This document shows, one piece after another, positions 24,661-32,889 of a DNA stretch of 64,000 bases. Numbering within the stretch: position 1 is the first letter of the stretch; each line of letters begins with the position of its first letter. A program made the position numbers and the translations under genes. The notes under the pieces are model-generated. The model was not told the DNA's origin and did no database searches. It was given only the letters and a program-made list of their open reading frames with translations. The stretch lies in NCBI GenBank assembly GCA_963794995.1, contig CAWCFV010000002.1:124001-188000 (forward strand), written 5' to 3'. Origin of the DNA: CAWCFV01 sp963794995 (lineage in GTDB: Bacteria; Actinomycetota; Actinomycetes; JACCUZ01).

Positions 24661-25538
24661 TCGATCGGCGGGGTCACCCGGCGGTCGCGGTGTCCCACGG
24701 TGACGCCCACGCTGGCCAGGCTCACCAGGACCAGCGCCACCAGCTCGCGCGGGCCCAGCCGCTGGCCGAGCACCACCAGCCCTGCGACGGCGGCGGCTCC
24801 CGGCTCCAGGCTCATCAGGACGCCGAACACCCGCGTCGGCAGGCGGCGCAGGGCGGTGAGCTCCAGCGCATACGGGACCACCGACGACAGCAGCGCCACG
24901 GCGACCCCGACCAGCAGGGCCCAGCCGTCGACCACCGCGTGCGCGGCCCCGGCGGCGCCGAACGGCAGGGCGATCAGCGTCGACACGCACAGGGCCACGG
25001 CCAGCCCGCTCACTCCGGGCAGCACCTTGCCCACCCGGGCACTGGCCAGGATGTACGCGGCCCAGAACAGCCCGGCGAGCAGCGCCAGGGCCAGCCCGCC
25101 CAGCGGGGTGGCGTCGGCGTCCCGCAGGCCCAGCAGCACCACACCGGCGCCGGCGAGAGCCACCCAGAGCAGCTCGGCCAGCCGCCGGGTCTGGGCCAGC
25201 GCGAGCAGGAGCGGCCCGAGGAACTCGACGGTCACCGCGACCCCGAGCGGAACCTCGCGGATCGCCAGGTAGAAGACCAGGTTCATGGCCCCCATCGACA
25301 CGCCCAGCAGGACGGCGGCGGTCCACTGCGCCCGGGTCCACCGGCGGACCGCCGGGCGGGTCAGCGCCGTCAGGAGCAGTGCCGCGATCGCGAGGCGCAG
25401 CAGGGTGACGCCGGCCGGGCCGGCGACGTCGAAGATCGTCCGCGCCACGGCGCTGCCGGTCTGCACCGACGCCACGGCGACCAGGACCAGCGCGGGAGCA
25501 GGGATGCGGTCGGCCACCGGGGTCGCAGGGCTGGACAC
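24657..25538 (-). CDS. EamA-family (DMT) transporter, RhtA-like
   Basis: A 293-residue membrane protein with ten predicted helices and two EamA repeats. Recognisable pieces are GPAGVTLLRLAIAALLL, NLVFYLAIREVPLGVAVTVE, FLGPLLLAL and SSVVPYALELTALRRL with LMSLEPGAAAVAGL. These match RhtA-type threonine/homoserine exporters, though many EamA proteins carry other metabolites. GTG 25538 follows TAGGGT by six bases on the minus strand, so the message is probably leaderless. It is back-to-back with aroH and their -10 elements are only 15 bases apart. Confidence 0.85.
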   Translation of the reverse strand: MSSPATPVADRIPAPALVLVAVASVQTGSAVARTIFDVAGPAGVTLLRLAIAALLLTALTRPAVRRWTRAQWTAAVLLGVSMGAMNLVFYLAIREVPLGVAVTVEFLGPLLLALAQTRRLAELLWVALAGAGVVLLGLRDADATPLGGLALALLAGLFWAAYILASARVGKVLPGVSGLAVALCVSTLIALPFGAAGAAHAVVDGWALLVGVAVALLSSVVPYALELTALRRLPTRVFGVLMSLEPGAAAVAGLVVLGQRLGPRELVALVLVSLASVGVTVGHRDRRVTPPID

Positions 25539-25544
25539 GCCGCG

Positions 25545-25571
25545 ACCCTACGGCCCCGCGCCGGATAGGTT
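25545..25571. promoter_or_regulatory. Overlapping divergent promoters of the EamA gene and aroH
   Basis: Minus strand: TAGGGT (25550-25545), six bases before GTG 25538. Plus strand: TAGGTT (25566-25571), 40 bases before the aroH ATG. The 15-base gap means each promoter's -35 region overlaps the other's -10, so they should compete or share a factor. Confidence 0.45.
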
Positions 25572-25611
25572 GCGGCGGTCGGACCGGTGGACGAGGGAGG
25601 AGGCCCCAGCG

Positions 25612-25974
25612 ATGGCCGTGCGCGCGATCCGCGGCGCCACCCAGCTCGACGCCGACGACCGGGAGCACCTGCTGGCCGCGGTCGACGAGCTCATCCGCGC
25701 GATCCTGCGGGACAACGACCTCGAGCACGACGACCTGGTGTCGATGCTGTTCACCGCCACCCCCGACCTGCACAGCGAGTTCCCGGCGCTGGCCGCGCGG
25801 CAGCTCGGCATCGGCGACGTCCCGCTGCTGTGCGCCCAGGAGATCGACGTGGCCGGGGCGATGCCGCGGGTCATCCGGGTGATGGTGCACGCCGAGACCG
25901 CCCGATCGAAGTCGGAGGTCCGCCACGTGTACCTGCGCGGCGCGGTGGCCCTGCGGCGGGACCTCGCGCAGTGA
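25612..25974 (+). CDS. aroH: Chorismate mutase, AroH type
   Basis: A 120-residue monofunctional chorismate mutase that makes prephenate for Phe and Tyr. The AroH fold markers are VRAIRGATQLDAD at the N-terminus (with the active-site Arg), LVSMLFTATPDLHSEFPA, and CAQEIDVAGAMPRVIRVM. This is the trimeric Bacillus-type enzyme, unlike the helical AroQ. GAGGGAGGAGG lies before ATG 25612. Its stop is overlapped by tyrA (GTGA), so the two consecutive pathway steps are co-translated. Confidence 0.95.
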   Translation: MAVRAIRGATQLDADDREHLLAAVDELIRAILRDNDLEHDDLVSMLFTATPDLHSEFPALAARQLGIGDVPLLCAQEIDVAGAMPRVIRVMVHAETARSKSEVRHVYLRGAVALRRDLAQ

Positions 25975-27083
25975 CGGGTCCTGCCGGGCAGCCCACCGGA
26001 GGGCTGCGCTCCTGCCTCGTGGTCGGCTCCGGCCTGATCGGCACCTCGGTGGCCCTGGCCCTGCGACGGCACGGCGTCCAGGTGCACCTCACCGACCGCG
26101 ACCCCGCGGCCGCCCGCCAGGCCGCCGACCTCGGTGCGGGCACCGTCGACCAGCCCACCTCGCAGGTCGACCTGGCCGTCGTCGCCGTCAGCCCGTCCGC
26201 CACCGCCGAGGTGGTGAGCGGGCTGCTGGCGGGCAACGTCGCCGCCACCGTCATGGACACCTGCGGGGTGAAGGACCGGGTGCTGCGCGAGGTGGCGGCC
26301 ACCGTCGGTGCCACGCCGCACTTCGTGGGCACCCACCCGATGGCCGGCGGGGAGCGCTCCGGGCCCCTGGCCGGGCGGGCCGACCTGTTCGAGGGCCGGG
26401 CGTGGGCGGTCTGCGCGCGCGGCGCCGACGCGCGCTCGCTGGACCGGGTCGTCCGGCTGCTCGAGATCTGCGGCGCCGTCCGGGTCGACATCGACCCGGC
26501 CGCCCACGACGCGGCGGTGGCCCTCGTCTCGCACGTCCCGCAGGTCGCCGCGTCGCTCGTCGCGGCCCGGCTGGCCGAGGGCGACGACGGCGCGCTGGCC
26601 CTCACCGGCCAGGGGCTGCGCGACGTCACGCGGGTCGCGGCCTCCGACCCCGACCTCTGGGTCGACGTCCTGGTCGCCAACGCCGACCCGGTCGCGCGGG
26701 TCCTCAGCGAGCTGCGCCAGGACGTCGACGCGGTCGTGCACGCCCTGCACGAGGTGACCGACGACGTCGAGTGGGCGCGCACCGCCCTGCGCGAGGTGCT
26801 GCTGCGGGGCAACGCCGGACGGGCCCGGCTGCCGGGCAAGCACGGCGGTCGCCAGACGCCGTACGCCGTGGTGCCGGTGGTGCTCCCGGACCGGCCGGGC
26901 CAGCTCGGCCGGCTGTTCGCCGACGTGGGGGAGGCCGGGATCAACATCGAGGACCTCCGGATCGAGCACTCGCCCGGCCAGCCCGTCGGCCTGGTCGAGC
27001 TCGCGGTGGCGCCCGGGGTCCGCTCCGCGCTGGTCGAGGCCCTCCAGGGCCTCGGATGGGTCGTGCACGCCGAGGCTCCGTAG
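25971..27083 (+). CDS. tyrA: Prephenate dehydrogenase with ACT domain
   Basis: Oxidative decarboxylation of prephenate to 4-hydroxyphenylpyruvate in tyrosine synthesis. It has 370 residues: an N-terminal NAD-binding loop VVGSGLIGTSVALAL, THPMAGGERSGP (catalytic His region), a helical dimerisation domain (LVSHVPQVAASLVAA), and a C-terminal ACT domain (PDRPGQLGRLFADVGEAGIN, NIEDLRIEHS) that probably mediates feedback inhibition by tyrosine. GTG start inside the aroH stop. The C-terminal segment is full length. Confidence 0.93.
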   Translation: MTGPAGQPTGGLRSCLVVGSGLIGTSVALALRRHGVQVHLTDRDPAAARQAADLGAGTVDQPTSQVDLAVVAVSPSATAEVVSGLLAGNVAATVMDTCGVKDRVLREVAATVGATPHFVGTHPMAGGERSGPLAGRADLFEGRAWAVCARGADARSLDRVVRLLEICGAVRVDIDPAAHDAAVALVSHVPQVAASLVAARLAEGDDGALALTGQGLRDVTRVAASDPDLWVDVLVANADPVARVLSELRQDVDAVVHALHEVTDDVEWARTALREVLLRGNAGRARLPGKHGGRQTPYAVVPVVLPDRPGQLGRLFADVGEAGINIEDLRIEHSPGQPVGLVELAVAPGVRSALVEALQGLGWVVHAEAP

Positions 27084-27130
27084 CCACGTAGACTCCTGGG
27101 GCTCCCCCGCCTTCTTCCCCGAGGTCTCCC

Positions 27131-27811
27131 ATGCCCGCGCCCCGCCCGATCGTCGTCGCGCTGGACGGCCCGTCCGGGTCCGGGAAGTCCAGCGTCTCGC
27201 GGGCGGTGGCCGGCCGGCTGGGCCTGCGCTACCTGGACACCGGGGCCATGTACCGGGCGCTCACCTGGTTCGTCCTGCACCGCGGCGCCGACCTGGACGA
27301 CACGGCTGCGGTCGCCGGCCTGGCCCGCGACCTGCCGCTGCGCATCGGGACCTCGCCGGAGAGCACGCTGCTCACGGTCGACGGCACCGACGTGAGCGCG
27401 GCGATCCGCGAGCCGCGGATCTCGGCGGCGGTGAGCAAGGTCGCGACCAACCTCGACGTGCGCAGCGAGATGGTCCGTCGGCAGCGCGAGATCGCCGCCG
27501 AGGGCGGCATCGTCGTCGAGGGACGCGACATCACCACGGTGGTGGCGCCGGACGCCGACGTCCGTGTCCTGCTGACCGCCAACGAGCAGGCCCGGCTGGC
27601 CCGCCGCGCGCTGGAGCTGCACGGCCGCGACGACGACGACGCCATCGCCGCGACCCGCGACCACGTCGTGCGCCGCGACGCCCAGGACTCCACCGTCGCC
27701 GCCTTCCTCGACGCCGGCGAGGGCGTCACCGTGGTCGACTCCTCCGACCTGTCCTTCGAGGAGACCGTGTCCGCAGTGCTCGACGTCGTCTCGGCGGTGG
27801 CCCGTGGCTGA
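27131..27811 (+). CDS. cmk: Cytidylate kinase
   Basis: Phosphorylates CMP and dCMP to diphosphates. The 226-residue protein shows the P-loop DGPSGSGKSSVSR (12-24), LRYLDTGAMYRALTW, GIVVEGRDITTVVAPDADV and the lid RRDAQDST, all typical of Cmk. A -10-like TAGACT is at 27089-27094, about 37 bases upstream, so a short leader is expected. The stop overlaps der by eight bases, and the pair cmk-der is a common bacterial module. Confidence 0.95.
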   Translation: MPAPRPIVVALDGPSGSGKSSVSRAVAGRLGLRYLDTGAMYRALTWFVLHRGADLDDTAAVAGLARDLPLRIGTSPESTLLTVDGTDVSAAIREPRISAAVSKVATNLDVRSEMVRRQREIAAEGGIVVEGRDITTVVAPDADVRVLLTANEQARLARRALELHGRDDDDAIAATRDHVVRRDAQDSTVAAFLDAGEGVTVVDSSDLSFEETVSAVLDVVSAVARG

Positions 27812-29186
27812 CGGCGACGGCGGCGGCGACTTCGGCGACCTCGGCGACCGCGAGGAAGCCGCCGGCCCGGCGCCGGTGCTGGCCGTGGTGGGCCGGCCCA
27901 ACGTGGGCAAGTCGACCCTGGTCAACCGGATCCTCGGCCGCCGCGAGGCGGTCGTCGAGGACGTCCCGGGCGTGACCAGGGACCGGGTGCCGTACGACGC
28001 CACGTGGAACGGACGGCGGTTCACCGTCGTCGACACCGGTGGCTGGGAGCACGACGCGAAGGGTCTGGCGGCACAGGTGGCGGCGCAGGCGGAGGTCGCC
28101 ATCTCCCTGGCCGACGCCGTGCTCTTCGTCGTCGACGCGACCGTCGGCCCGACCGACACCGACGAGGCGGTCGTCCGCGTCCTGCGCCGCGCCGGCAAGC
28201 CGGTGGTCCTGGTCGCCAACAAGGTCGACAACGCGAAGACCGAGGCCGACGCCGCCGAGCTCTGGTCACTGGGTCTCGGCGAGCCCTACGCCGTCTCGGC
28301 GCTGCACGGCCGGGGCAGCGGCGACATGCTGGACGCCGTCCTGGCCGCGCTGCCCGAGACGCCGGCGGAGACCGACGACCTCGCGGACGGCCCGCGCCGG
28401 GTGGCGCTGCTCGGCAAGCCGAACGTGGGCAAGTCGTCCCTGCTCAACCAGCTCGCCGGGTCCGACCGGGTCGTCGTCGACGCGGTCGCCGGCACGACCC
28501 GCGACCCGGTCGACGAGCAGATCGAGCTCGGCGGGCGGGACTGGACCTTCGTCGACACCGCGGGCATCCGGCGCCGTGCGCACCAGTCCAGCGGCACCGA
28601 CTACTACGCGACGCTGCGGACCCAGTCGGCGCTGGACCGCGCCGAGGTGGCGGTGGTGCTGGTCGACGCGAGCGAGACGTTGTCCGAGCAGGACACCCGG
28701 ATCATCTCGATGGTGGTCGAGTCCGGCCGCGCGCTGGTCATCGCCTACAACAAGTGGGACCTGCTCGACGAGGAGCGCCGCTTCTACCTCGAGCGCGAGA
28801 TCGAGCGGGACCTCGTCCAGGTGCCCTGGGCGCCCCGGGTCAACATCTCCGCGCGGACCGGCCGGCACATGGACCGGCTCGTCCCGGCCCTCGACACCGC
28901 CCTGGCGTCCTGGGAGCACCGGGTGCCCACCGGGAGGCTCAACGCCTTCCTCGGCGAGCTGGTGGCGGCACACCCGCACCCGGTCCGCGGCGGCAAGCAG
29001 CCGCGGATCCTGTTCGCGACCCAGGCCGACGTGCGGCCGCCGCGCTTCGTGCTGTTCACCTCCGGGTTCCTCGAGGCCGGCTACCGCCGCTTCGTCGAGC
29101 GCCGTCTGCGCGAGGAGTTCGGGTTCGAGGGCACCCCGATCGAGGTCAGCGTCAAGATGCGCGAGAAGCGCGGCCGTCAGGCCTAG
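27804..29186 (+). CDS. der: Ribosome-associated GTPase Der (EngA)
   Basis: Essential GTPase of 50S subunit assembly with two tandem G domains. The 460 residues include G1 GRPNVGKSTLVN, LPGVTRD-like VPGVTRDRV and DTGGW in the first domain, NKVDN, then GKPNVGKSSLLN, AGTTRDPVDE, DTAGIRRR and YNKWDLLD in the second, and the C-terminal KH-like domain with PPRFVLFTS and FGFEGTPIEV. The first 30 residues are acidic and variable; the GTG start overlaps cmk. It is convergent with the LytR_C gene. Confidence 0.95.
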   Translation: MADGDGGGDFGDLGDREEAAGPAPVLAVVGRPNVGKSTLVNRILGRREAVVEDVPGVTRDRVPYDATWNGRRFTVVDTGGWEHDAKGLAAQVAAQAEVAISLADAVLFVVDATVGPTDTDEAVVRVLRRAGKPVVLVANKVDNAKTEADAAELWSLGLGEPYAVSALHGRGSGDMLDAVLAALPETPAETDDLADGPRRVALLGKPNVGKSSLLNQLAGSDRVVVDAVAGTTRDPVDEQIELGGRDWTFVDTAGIRRRAHQSSGTDYYATLRTQSALDRAEVAVVLVDASETLSEQDTRIISMVVESGRALVIAYNKWDLLDEERRFYLEREIERDLVQVPWAPRVNISARTGRHMDRLVPALDTALASWEHRVPTGRLNAFLGELVAAHPHPVRGGKQPRILFATQADVRPPRFVLFTSGFLEAGYRRFVERRLREEFGFEGTPIEVSVKMREKRGRQA

Positions 29187-29800
29187 CGGCCGACGAGCAC
29201 GACCGACACCCGGCCCTCGACCAGGGTGTCGAAGCCCTCCTGCACCCGCACCCCGCCGAGGAACCGCGAGACCTGCCGGGCCTGCCTGCGCTGCTCCGGG
29301 TCCAGCCAGTAGACCGTCGTCGTGCTCACGTTGCCGCGGAAGTCGTCGACCCGGCCGACCTTCCAGCCGGCGTCCCGCAGCCGGTCGGCGACGTCGTCGG
29401 CGGCACCGGTGCCGGCCGACTGGTTCAGGACGTCGACCTTCACCGGCAGCCCGCCGCCGGCGGCCGGTGCGCTGGTGGTGCCGGTGCCGCCGCTGCTGGC
29501 GTCGTCGGACGACGGCCCGGGCGTCGACCCGTCGGACGTCGCGGACTCCGAGCTGCCGGCCGTCGCGTCCGTCGCCGCCGAGCTGGGGGAGGGCGTGGTT
29601 GCCGTCGGGGACGGCGGGGCGGCCGCGGTGATGTCGTCGTTCCCGCCCGACCCGACCAGGGCCACGACGACCACGATGGCACCGGCGATGCCGATGACCG
29701 CGGCCAGCTGTACCAGGAAGAGCCGGGCCAGCTCGGTCACGGGTCCGCGCTCGGGTCGCGGGGGATGGGGCCGGTCGGGGGCGGGCGGCGGGTCGGTCAC
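29183..29800 (-). CDS. Membrane-anchored LytR_C-domain protein
   Basis: A 205-residue protein: a Pro-rich cytoplasmic tip, one transmembrane helix at about residues 27-49, a Ser/Thr/Pro linker of roughly 70 residues, then a LytR_C-type domain (VKVDVLNQSAGTGAADDVAD, RLRDAGWKVG, STTTVYWLD). Such C-terminal domains accompany LCP ligases of cell-wall polymers, but the catalytic LCP part is absent, so the protein is presumably an accessory factor. GTG 29800 follows GAGATT by six bases; a shorter GTG start near the helix is possible. It lies 13 bases after the upstream gene on the same strand. Confidence 0.75.
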   Translation of the reverse strand: MTDPPPAPDRPHPPRPERGPVTELARLFLVQLAAVIGIAGAIVVVVALVGSGGNDDITAAAPPSPTATTPSPSSAATDATAGSSESATSDGSTPGPSSDDASSGGTGTTSAPAAGGGLPVKVDVLNQSAGTGAADDVADRLRDAGWKVGRVDDFRGNVSTTTVYWLDPEQRRQARQVSRFLGGVRVQEGFDTLVEGRVSVVLVGR

Positions 29801-29813
29801 GCGGCCAATCTCA

Positions 29814-30284
29814 TCACGCCGTCCCGGGCAGGGTCGCGAGCTGGCTCTCGATGAGGGCCCGGTCCTCGGTGTCGTCGACCTCCTCGAGCGTGCTCCGGGC
29901 GTCGTCCGCCCAGCGGTCGCGCTCCTCCTCGTGCCCCGCGGTCGCGTGCGCGCGCGCCATGCCTTCCTGGGTCGAGGCCAGCAGCCACCGGGGCACCGGA
30001 GGGTCGGCGGTGGTGGCCCGCTCGTGCGCGGAGGTGGCGAAGTCGAGCGCGAGGCCGGCGTGGCCCAGCCGGCTCGCCACGTGGGCCACCAGCCAGTCGC
30101 CGGCGGCGTAGTTCTCGTCGGTCCCGATGCCCTCCCAGTGCAGCCGTGAGGCGAGCGCGGTCGCCAGCAGGGCCCGGTCGGCGGCGGCGTCACGCTCGCC
30201 CTCGAGGAGGTCCCAGGTCCGGTTGAACAGGCCCACTGCGAGGGCGCGCTGGTCGGCGGGGTCGAGCACCGGGGGTGTCGTCAT
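29814..30284 (-). CDS. Hypothetical helical protein upstream of the LytR_C gene
   Basis: A 156-residue soluble protein from ATG 30284 made mainly of helices: LAVGLFNRTWDLLEGERDA, LLATALASRLHWEGIGTDEN, VAHVASRLGHAGLALDFATS and STQEGMARAHATAG. The spacing of these helices resembles a TPR-like or DUF-type superhelix. No catalytic motif was seen. CAGGCT is seven bases before the ATG, so the message may be leaderless. It is divergent from the moxR gene (73 bases between starts). Confidence 0.65.
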   Translation of the reverse strand: MTTPPVLDPADQRALAVGLFNRTWDLLEGERDAAADRALLATALASRLHWEGIGTDENYAAGDWLVAHVASRLGHAGLALDFATSAHERATTADPPVPRWLLASTQEGMARAHATAGHEEERDRWADDARSTLEEVDDTEDRALIESQLATLPGTA

Positions 30285-30291
30285 GCCGAGC

Positions 30292-30358
30292 AGCCTGCAC
30301 CGAGCCGTGCGAAGCGACAACCGCCGGCGGTCGGTACCTCGTCGTAGGGTGCCTGGTG
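30292..30358. promoter_or_regulatory. Divergent leaderless promoters (30284 gene and moxR)
   Basis: Minus strand CAGGCT (30297-30292) is seven bases before ATG 30284. Plus strand TAGGGT (30345-30350) is seven bases before GTG 30358. Their -10s are 47 bases apart, enough for two independent promoters. Confidence 0.45.
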
Positions 30359-31269
30359 TGACCACCGACGGCACGGGCGCGGGCTCGCCCGCCGAGCTCG
30401 CCGCCAGCCTGGACGAGGTCGGCTACCTGGCCGACGAGGGCCTGGCGACAGCCGCCTTCCTGGCGCTGCGGATGCACCGTCCGCTGTTCTGCGAGGGTGA
30501 CGCCGGGGTCGGGAAGACGGCGCTGGCGGGCGCCCTCGCGCAGGTGCTGGGCGCGGACCTGATCCGGCTGCAGTGCTACGAGGGGCTGGACGCCGCCCAG
30601 GCGCTCTACGACTGGGACTTCCCGCGTCAGCTGCTGCACCTGCGCGCCGCGGAGGCCGCCGGGGTCCGGGACGCCGACCGGCTGGAGGCCGAGCTCTACG
30701 ACCGGCGGTTCCTGATCGCCCGTCCGCTCCTGCAGGCGCTGGAGACCAGCACCGCCGAACGGCCGGCCGTGCTGCTGGTCGACGAGGTCGACCGCGCGGA
30801 CGACGAGTTCGAGGCGTTCCTGCTCGAGGTGCTCAGCGAGTTCACGATCTCGGTCCCCGAGCTGGGCACGATCCGCGCCGAGCGGCCGCCCGTCGTCGTC
30901 CTCACCTCCAACCGCACCCGCGAGGTGCACGACGCGCTCAAGCGGCGGTGCCTCTACCACTGGCTGGAGCACCCCGACCTGCAGCGTGAGGTGGCGATCA
31001 TCCGCCGGCGGCTGCCGCAGGCCGCCCTGTCGCTCACCGAGGCGGTGGCCCGGGTCGCGCGGGCCGCCCGCCGCGAGGAGGACCTGCTCAAGCCGCCCGG
31101 TGTGGCCGAGTCGCTGGACTGGACCGAGGCCCTGGTCGCGCTCGGGGTCACCGACCTCGGCGAGGCCGCGCTGGACCGGGCCTGCGCCAGCCTCGGCGCG
31201 TTCCTCAAGTACCGCGAGGACCAGGAGCGCGTCGCCGGCCGGATCGCGGAGTGGGCGGCGACCGGGTGA
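30358..31269 (+). CDS. MoxR-family AAA+ ATPase (CoxD-like)
   Basis: A 303-residue AAA+ ATPase. Walker A is CEGDAGVGKTALAGAL (about residues 45-60), Walker B VLLVDEVDRADDEFEAFLL, sensor 1 VVLTSNRTREVHDALK and the arginine-finger region RRCLYHWLEHP. MoxR ATPases act with von Willebrand factor A proteins to insert metals or mature enzymes. In CO dehydrogenase clusters CoxD does this with CoxE. The VWA partner follows 466 bases downstream, after an opposing gene. The GTG start is preceded by TAGGGT with seven bases, so the mRNA is probably leaderless. Confidence 0.88.
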   Translation: MTTDGTGAGSPAELAASLDEVGYLADEGLATAAFLALRMHRPLFCEGDAGVGKTALAGALAQVLGADLIRLQCYEGLDAAQALYDWDFPRQLLHLRAAEAAGVRDADRLEAELYDRRFLIARPLLQALETSTAERPAVLLVDEVDRADDEFEAFLLEVLSEFTISVPELGTIRAERPPVVVLTSNRTREVHDALKRRCLYHWLEHPDLQREVAIIRRRLPQAALSLTEAVARVARAARREEDLLKPPGVAESLDWTEALVALGVTDLGEAALDRACASLGAFLKYREDQERVAGRIAEWAATG

Positions 31270-31270
31270 C

Positions 31271-31657
31271 TCAGCCGATGCCTGCGAAGAACTCCTGCAC
31301 CTCGGCCGGCACCGCGTCCATGTACGCCCAGCGCTCGGTGATCATCCCGTCCTCGACGTGGACGACCTCGACGGCGCGGTAGGTGACGTGGTCACCGTCG
31401 GGCTTGCGAAGGTGCGCCGTGACCAGCGCGACGCAGTGCTCGTCGCCGGCCACGACGTCGTGCAGGTCGATCTCGGAGACCAGCCCGCTGGCCGTCGCGA
31501 AGCGGGCCGCGAGCGCCTCGCGTCCCTCGATCGGCTGCTCGAGGCCGGCCTCGTGCCACCGGACCCGGGGGGAGACCAGGGTCTCCAGCGTCGCCATGTC
31601 CTGCGTGCGGAAGGCGTCGTACGCCTGCCGCAGGATGTCCGCGTCGTCGTGCGTCAT
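31271..31657 (-). CDS. SnoaL/NTF2-like polyketide-cyclase-fold protein
   Basis: A 128-residue alpha/beta cone-fold protein: DILRQAYDAFRTQDMATLET, RVRWHEAGLEQPIEGREALA and VVHVEDGMITERWAYMD. These match the SnoaL-like/NTF2 superfamily, which includes isomerases, dehydratases and many uncharacterised proteins. The pocket is not specific enough to name a substrate. GGGAG sits before the ATG. It is inserted between the moxR and CoxE genes on the opposite strand, so it splits a module that is usually contiguous. Confidence 0.75.
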   Translation of the reverse strand: MTHDDADILRQAYDAFRTQDMATLETLVSPRVRWHEAGLEQPIEGREALAARFATASGLVSEIDLHDVVAGDEHCVALVTAHLRKPDGDHVTYRAVEVVHVEDGMITERWAYMDAVPAEVQEFFAGIG

Positions 31658-31722
31658 GGTGGGCTCCCGTCCGCCGGCGTCGCCACCAACGAAGTCCTGT
31701 CACGAGCGCCTGTCAAGCGACG

Positions 31723-31735
31723 TAGGTTGGCCCGG
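31723..31735 (+). promoter_or_regulatory. Leaderless promoter -10 of the VWA/CoxE gene
   Basis: TAGGTT (31723-31728), six bases, GTG 31735; no Shine-Dalgarno. Confidence 0.5.
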
Positions 31736-32889
31736 TGACGACGCTTCCGGCCGGTGCGGACGCGACGCCCGTTCTGGTCGGTTTCGCACGGACGCTGCGC
31801 GCTGCCGGTGTCGAGGCGTCTCCGGAGCGGGTGCACCAGACGGTCCGTGCGGCCGGGTGGCTCGACCCGACCCGGCGGAACGACCTGTACTGGGCGGGCC
31901 GGCTCACCCTCTGCTCCGGCCCGGACGACATCGGCCGCTACGACAGGGCCTTCGCCGCGTACTTCGCCGGGGTGCCGGCACCGCCACCGCGCCGGGTGCC
32001 GCCGGTGCACGTCGTGCGGCCGGTGGCGGTGCCGGGCAGCGAGCCACCGGCCGCGGACGCCGCGGGGTCCACCGGGGTGCCGGCGTCGACGGCCAGCGCT
32101 GTCGAGGTGCTGCGCCACCGCGACCTCGCCACGCTGACGGCTGCCGAGCGCGAGGCCGTGCGCGCCCTGATCGAGGCCCTCGACCCCCTCGGACCGGCCC
32201 GGCTGACCCGCCGGCACCGACCCGCGCACCGGGGGTCCGTCGACGCCCGTCGGACGGTGCGGACCATGCTGCGCCGCGGCGGAGAGCCGGCCCGGCTGGA
32301 GCAGCGGGTCCGGCGGGTGCGGCCCCGGAGGCTGGTGCTGGTCGTCGACGTCAGCGGCTCCATGCAGCCCTACGCCGACCCGTTCCTCCGCTTCGCCCAC
32401 GCCGCCGCGCGCCGTCGGCCGGGCACCGAGGTGTTCACCCTCGGGACCCGCCTGACCCGGGTGACCCGGGAGATGCGCGGCCGGGACCCGTCGGCGGCCC
32501 TGCTGGCGGTGTCCGGTGCGGTGCCGGACTGGAGCGGCGGGACCCGGCTCGGCGAGATGCTCAAGGCGTTCCTGGACCGCTGGGGGCAGCGGGGGGTCGC
32601 GCGCGGCGCTGTCGTCGTGGTCGCCTCCGACGGCTGGGAGCGCGGCGACGCGGCGCTGCTCGGCGCCCAGATGCAGCGGCTCGCGCGGCTCGCGCACCGC
32701 GTCGTGTGGGCCAACCCGCACCGCGGCAAGCCCGGGTACGCACCGATGACCGGTGGCATGCTGGCCGCCTTGCCCTCCGTGGACGACTTCGTCGACGGGC
32801 ACTCGTTGGCCGCTCTCGAACGGCTGGCCGACGTGGTGTCGCGCGACGTGCGGCAGGCCGCCGGAAGAGCGGGAGCCACCCGTGCATGA
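31735..32889 (+). CDS. coxE: VWA-domain protein, CoxE-like
   Basis: A 384-residue protein whose C-terminal half is a von Willebrand A domain with MIDAS motif VVDVSGSMQPYADP (about 203-216), the second threonine in GGTRLGEML and Asp in VASDGWERGD. The N-terminal 180 residues (DUF-type helices, FARTLRAAGVEASPERVHQT) resemble CoxE. With MoxR/CoxD this type is required for maturing the Mo-Cu or Mo site of carboxydotrophic enzymes and their relatives. The next gene, xdhC, starts inside its last codons. Confidence 0.88.
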   Translation: MTTLPAGADATPVLVGFARTLRAAGVEASPERVHQTVRAAGWLDPTRRNDLYWAGRLTLCSGPDDIGRYDRAFAAYFAGVPAPPPRRVPPVHVVRPVAVPGSEPPAADAAGSTGVPASTASAVEVLRHRDLATLTAAEREAVRALIEALDPLGPARLTRRHRPAHRGSVDARRTVRTMLRRGGEPARLEQRVRRVRPRRLVLVVDVSGSMQPYADPFLRFAHAAARRRPGTEVFTLGTRLTRVTREMRGRDPSAALLAVSGAVPDWSGGTRLGEMLKAFLDRWGQRGVARGAVVVVASDGWERGDAALLGAQMQRLARLAHRVVWANPHRGKPGYAPMTGGMLAALPSVDDFVDGHSLAALERLADVVSRDVRQAAGRAGATRA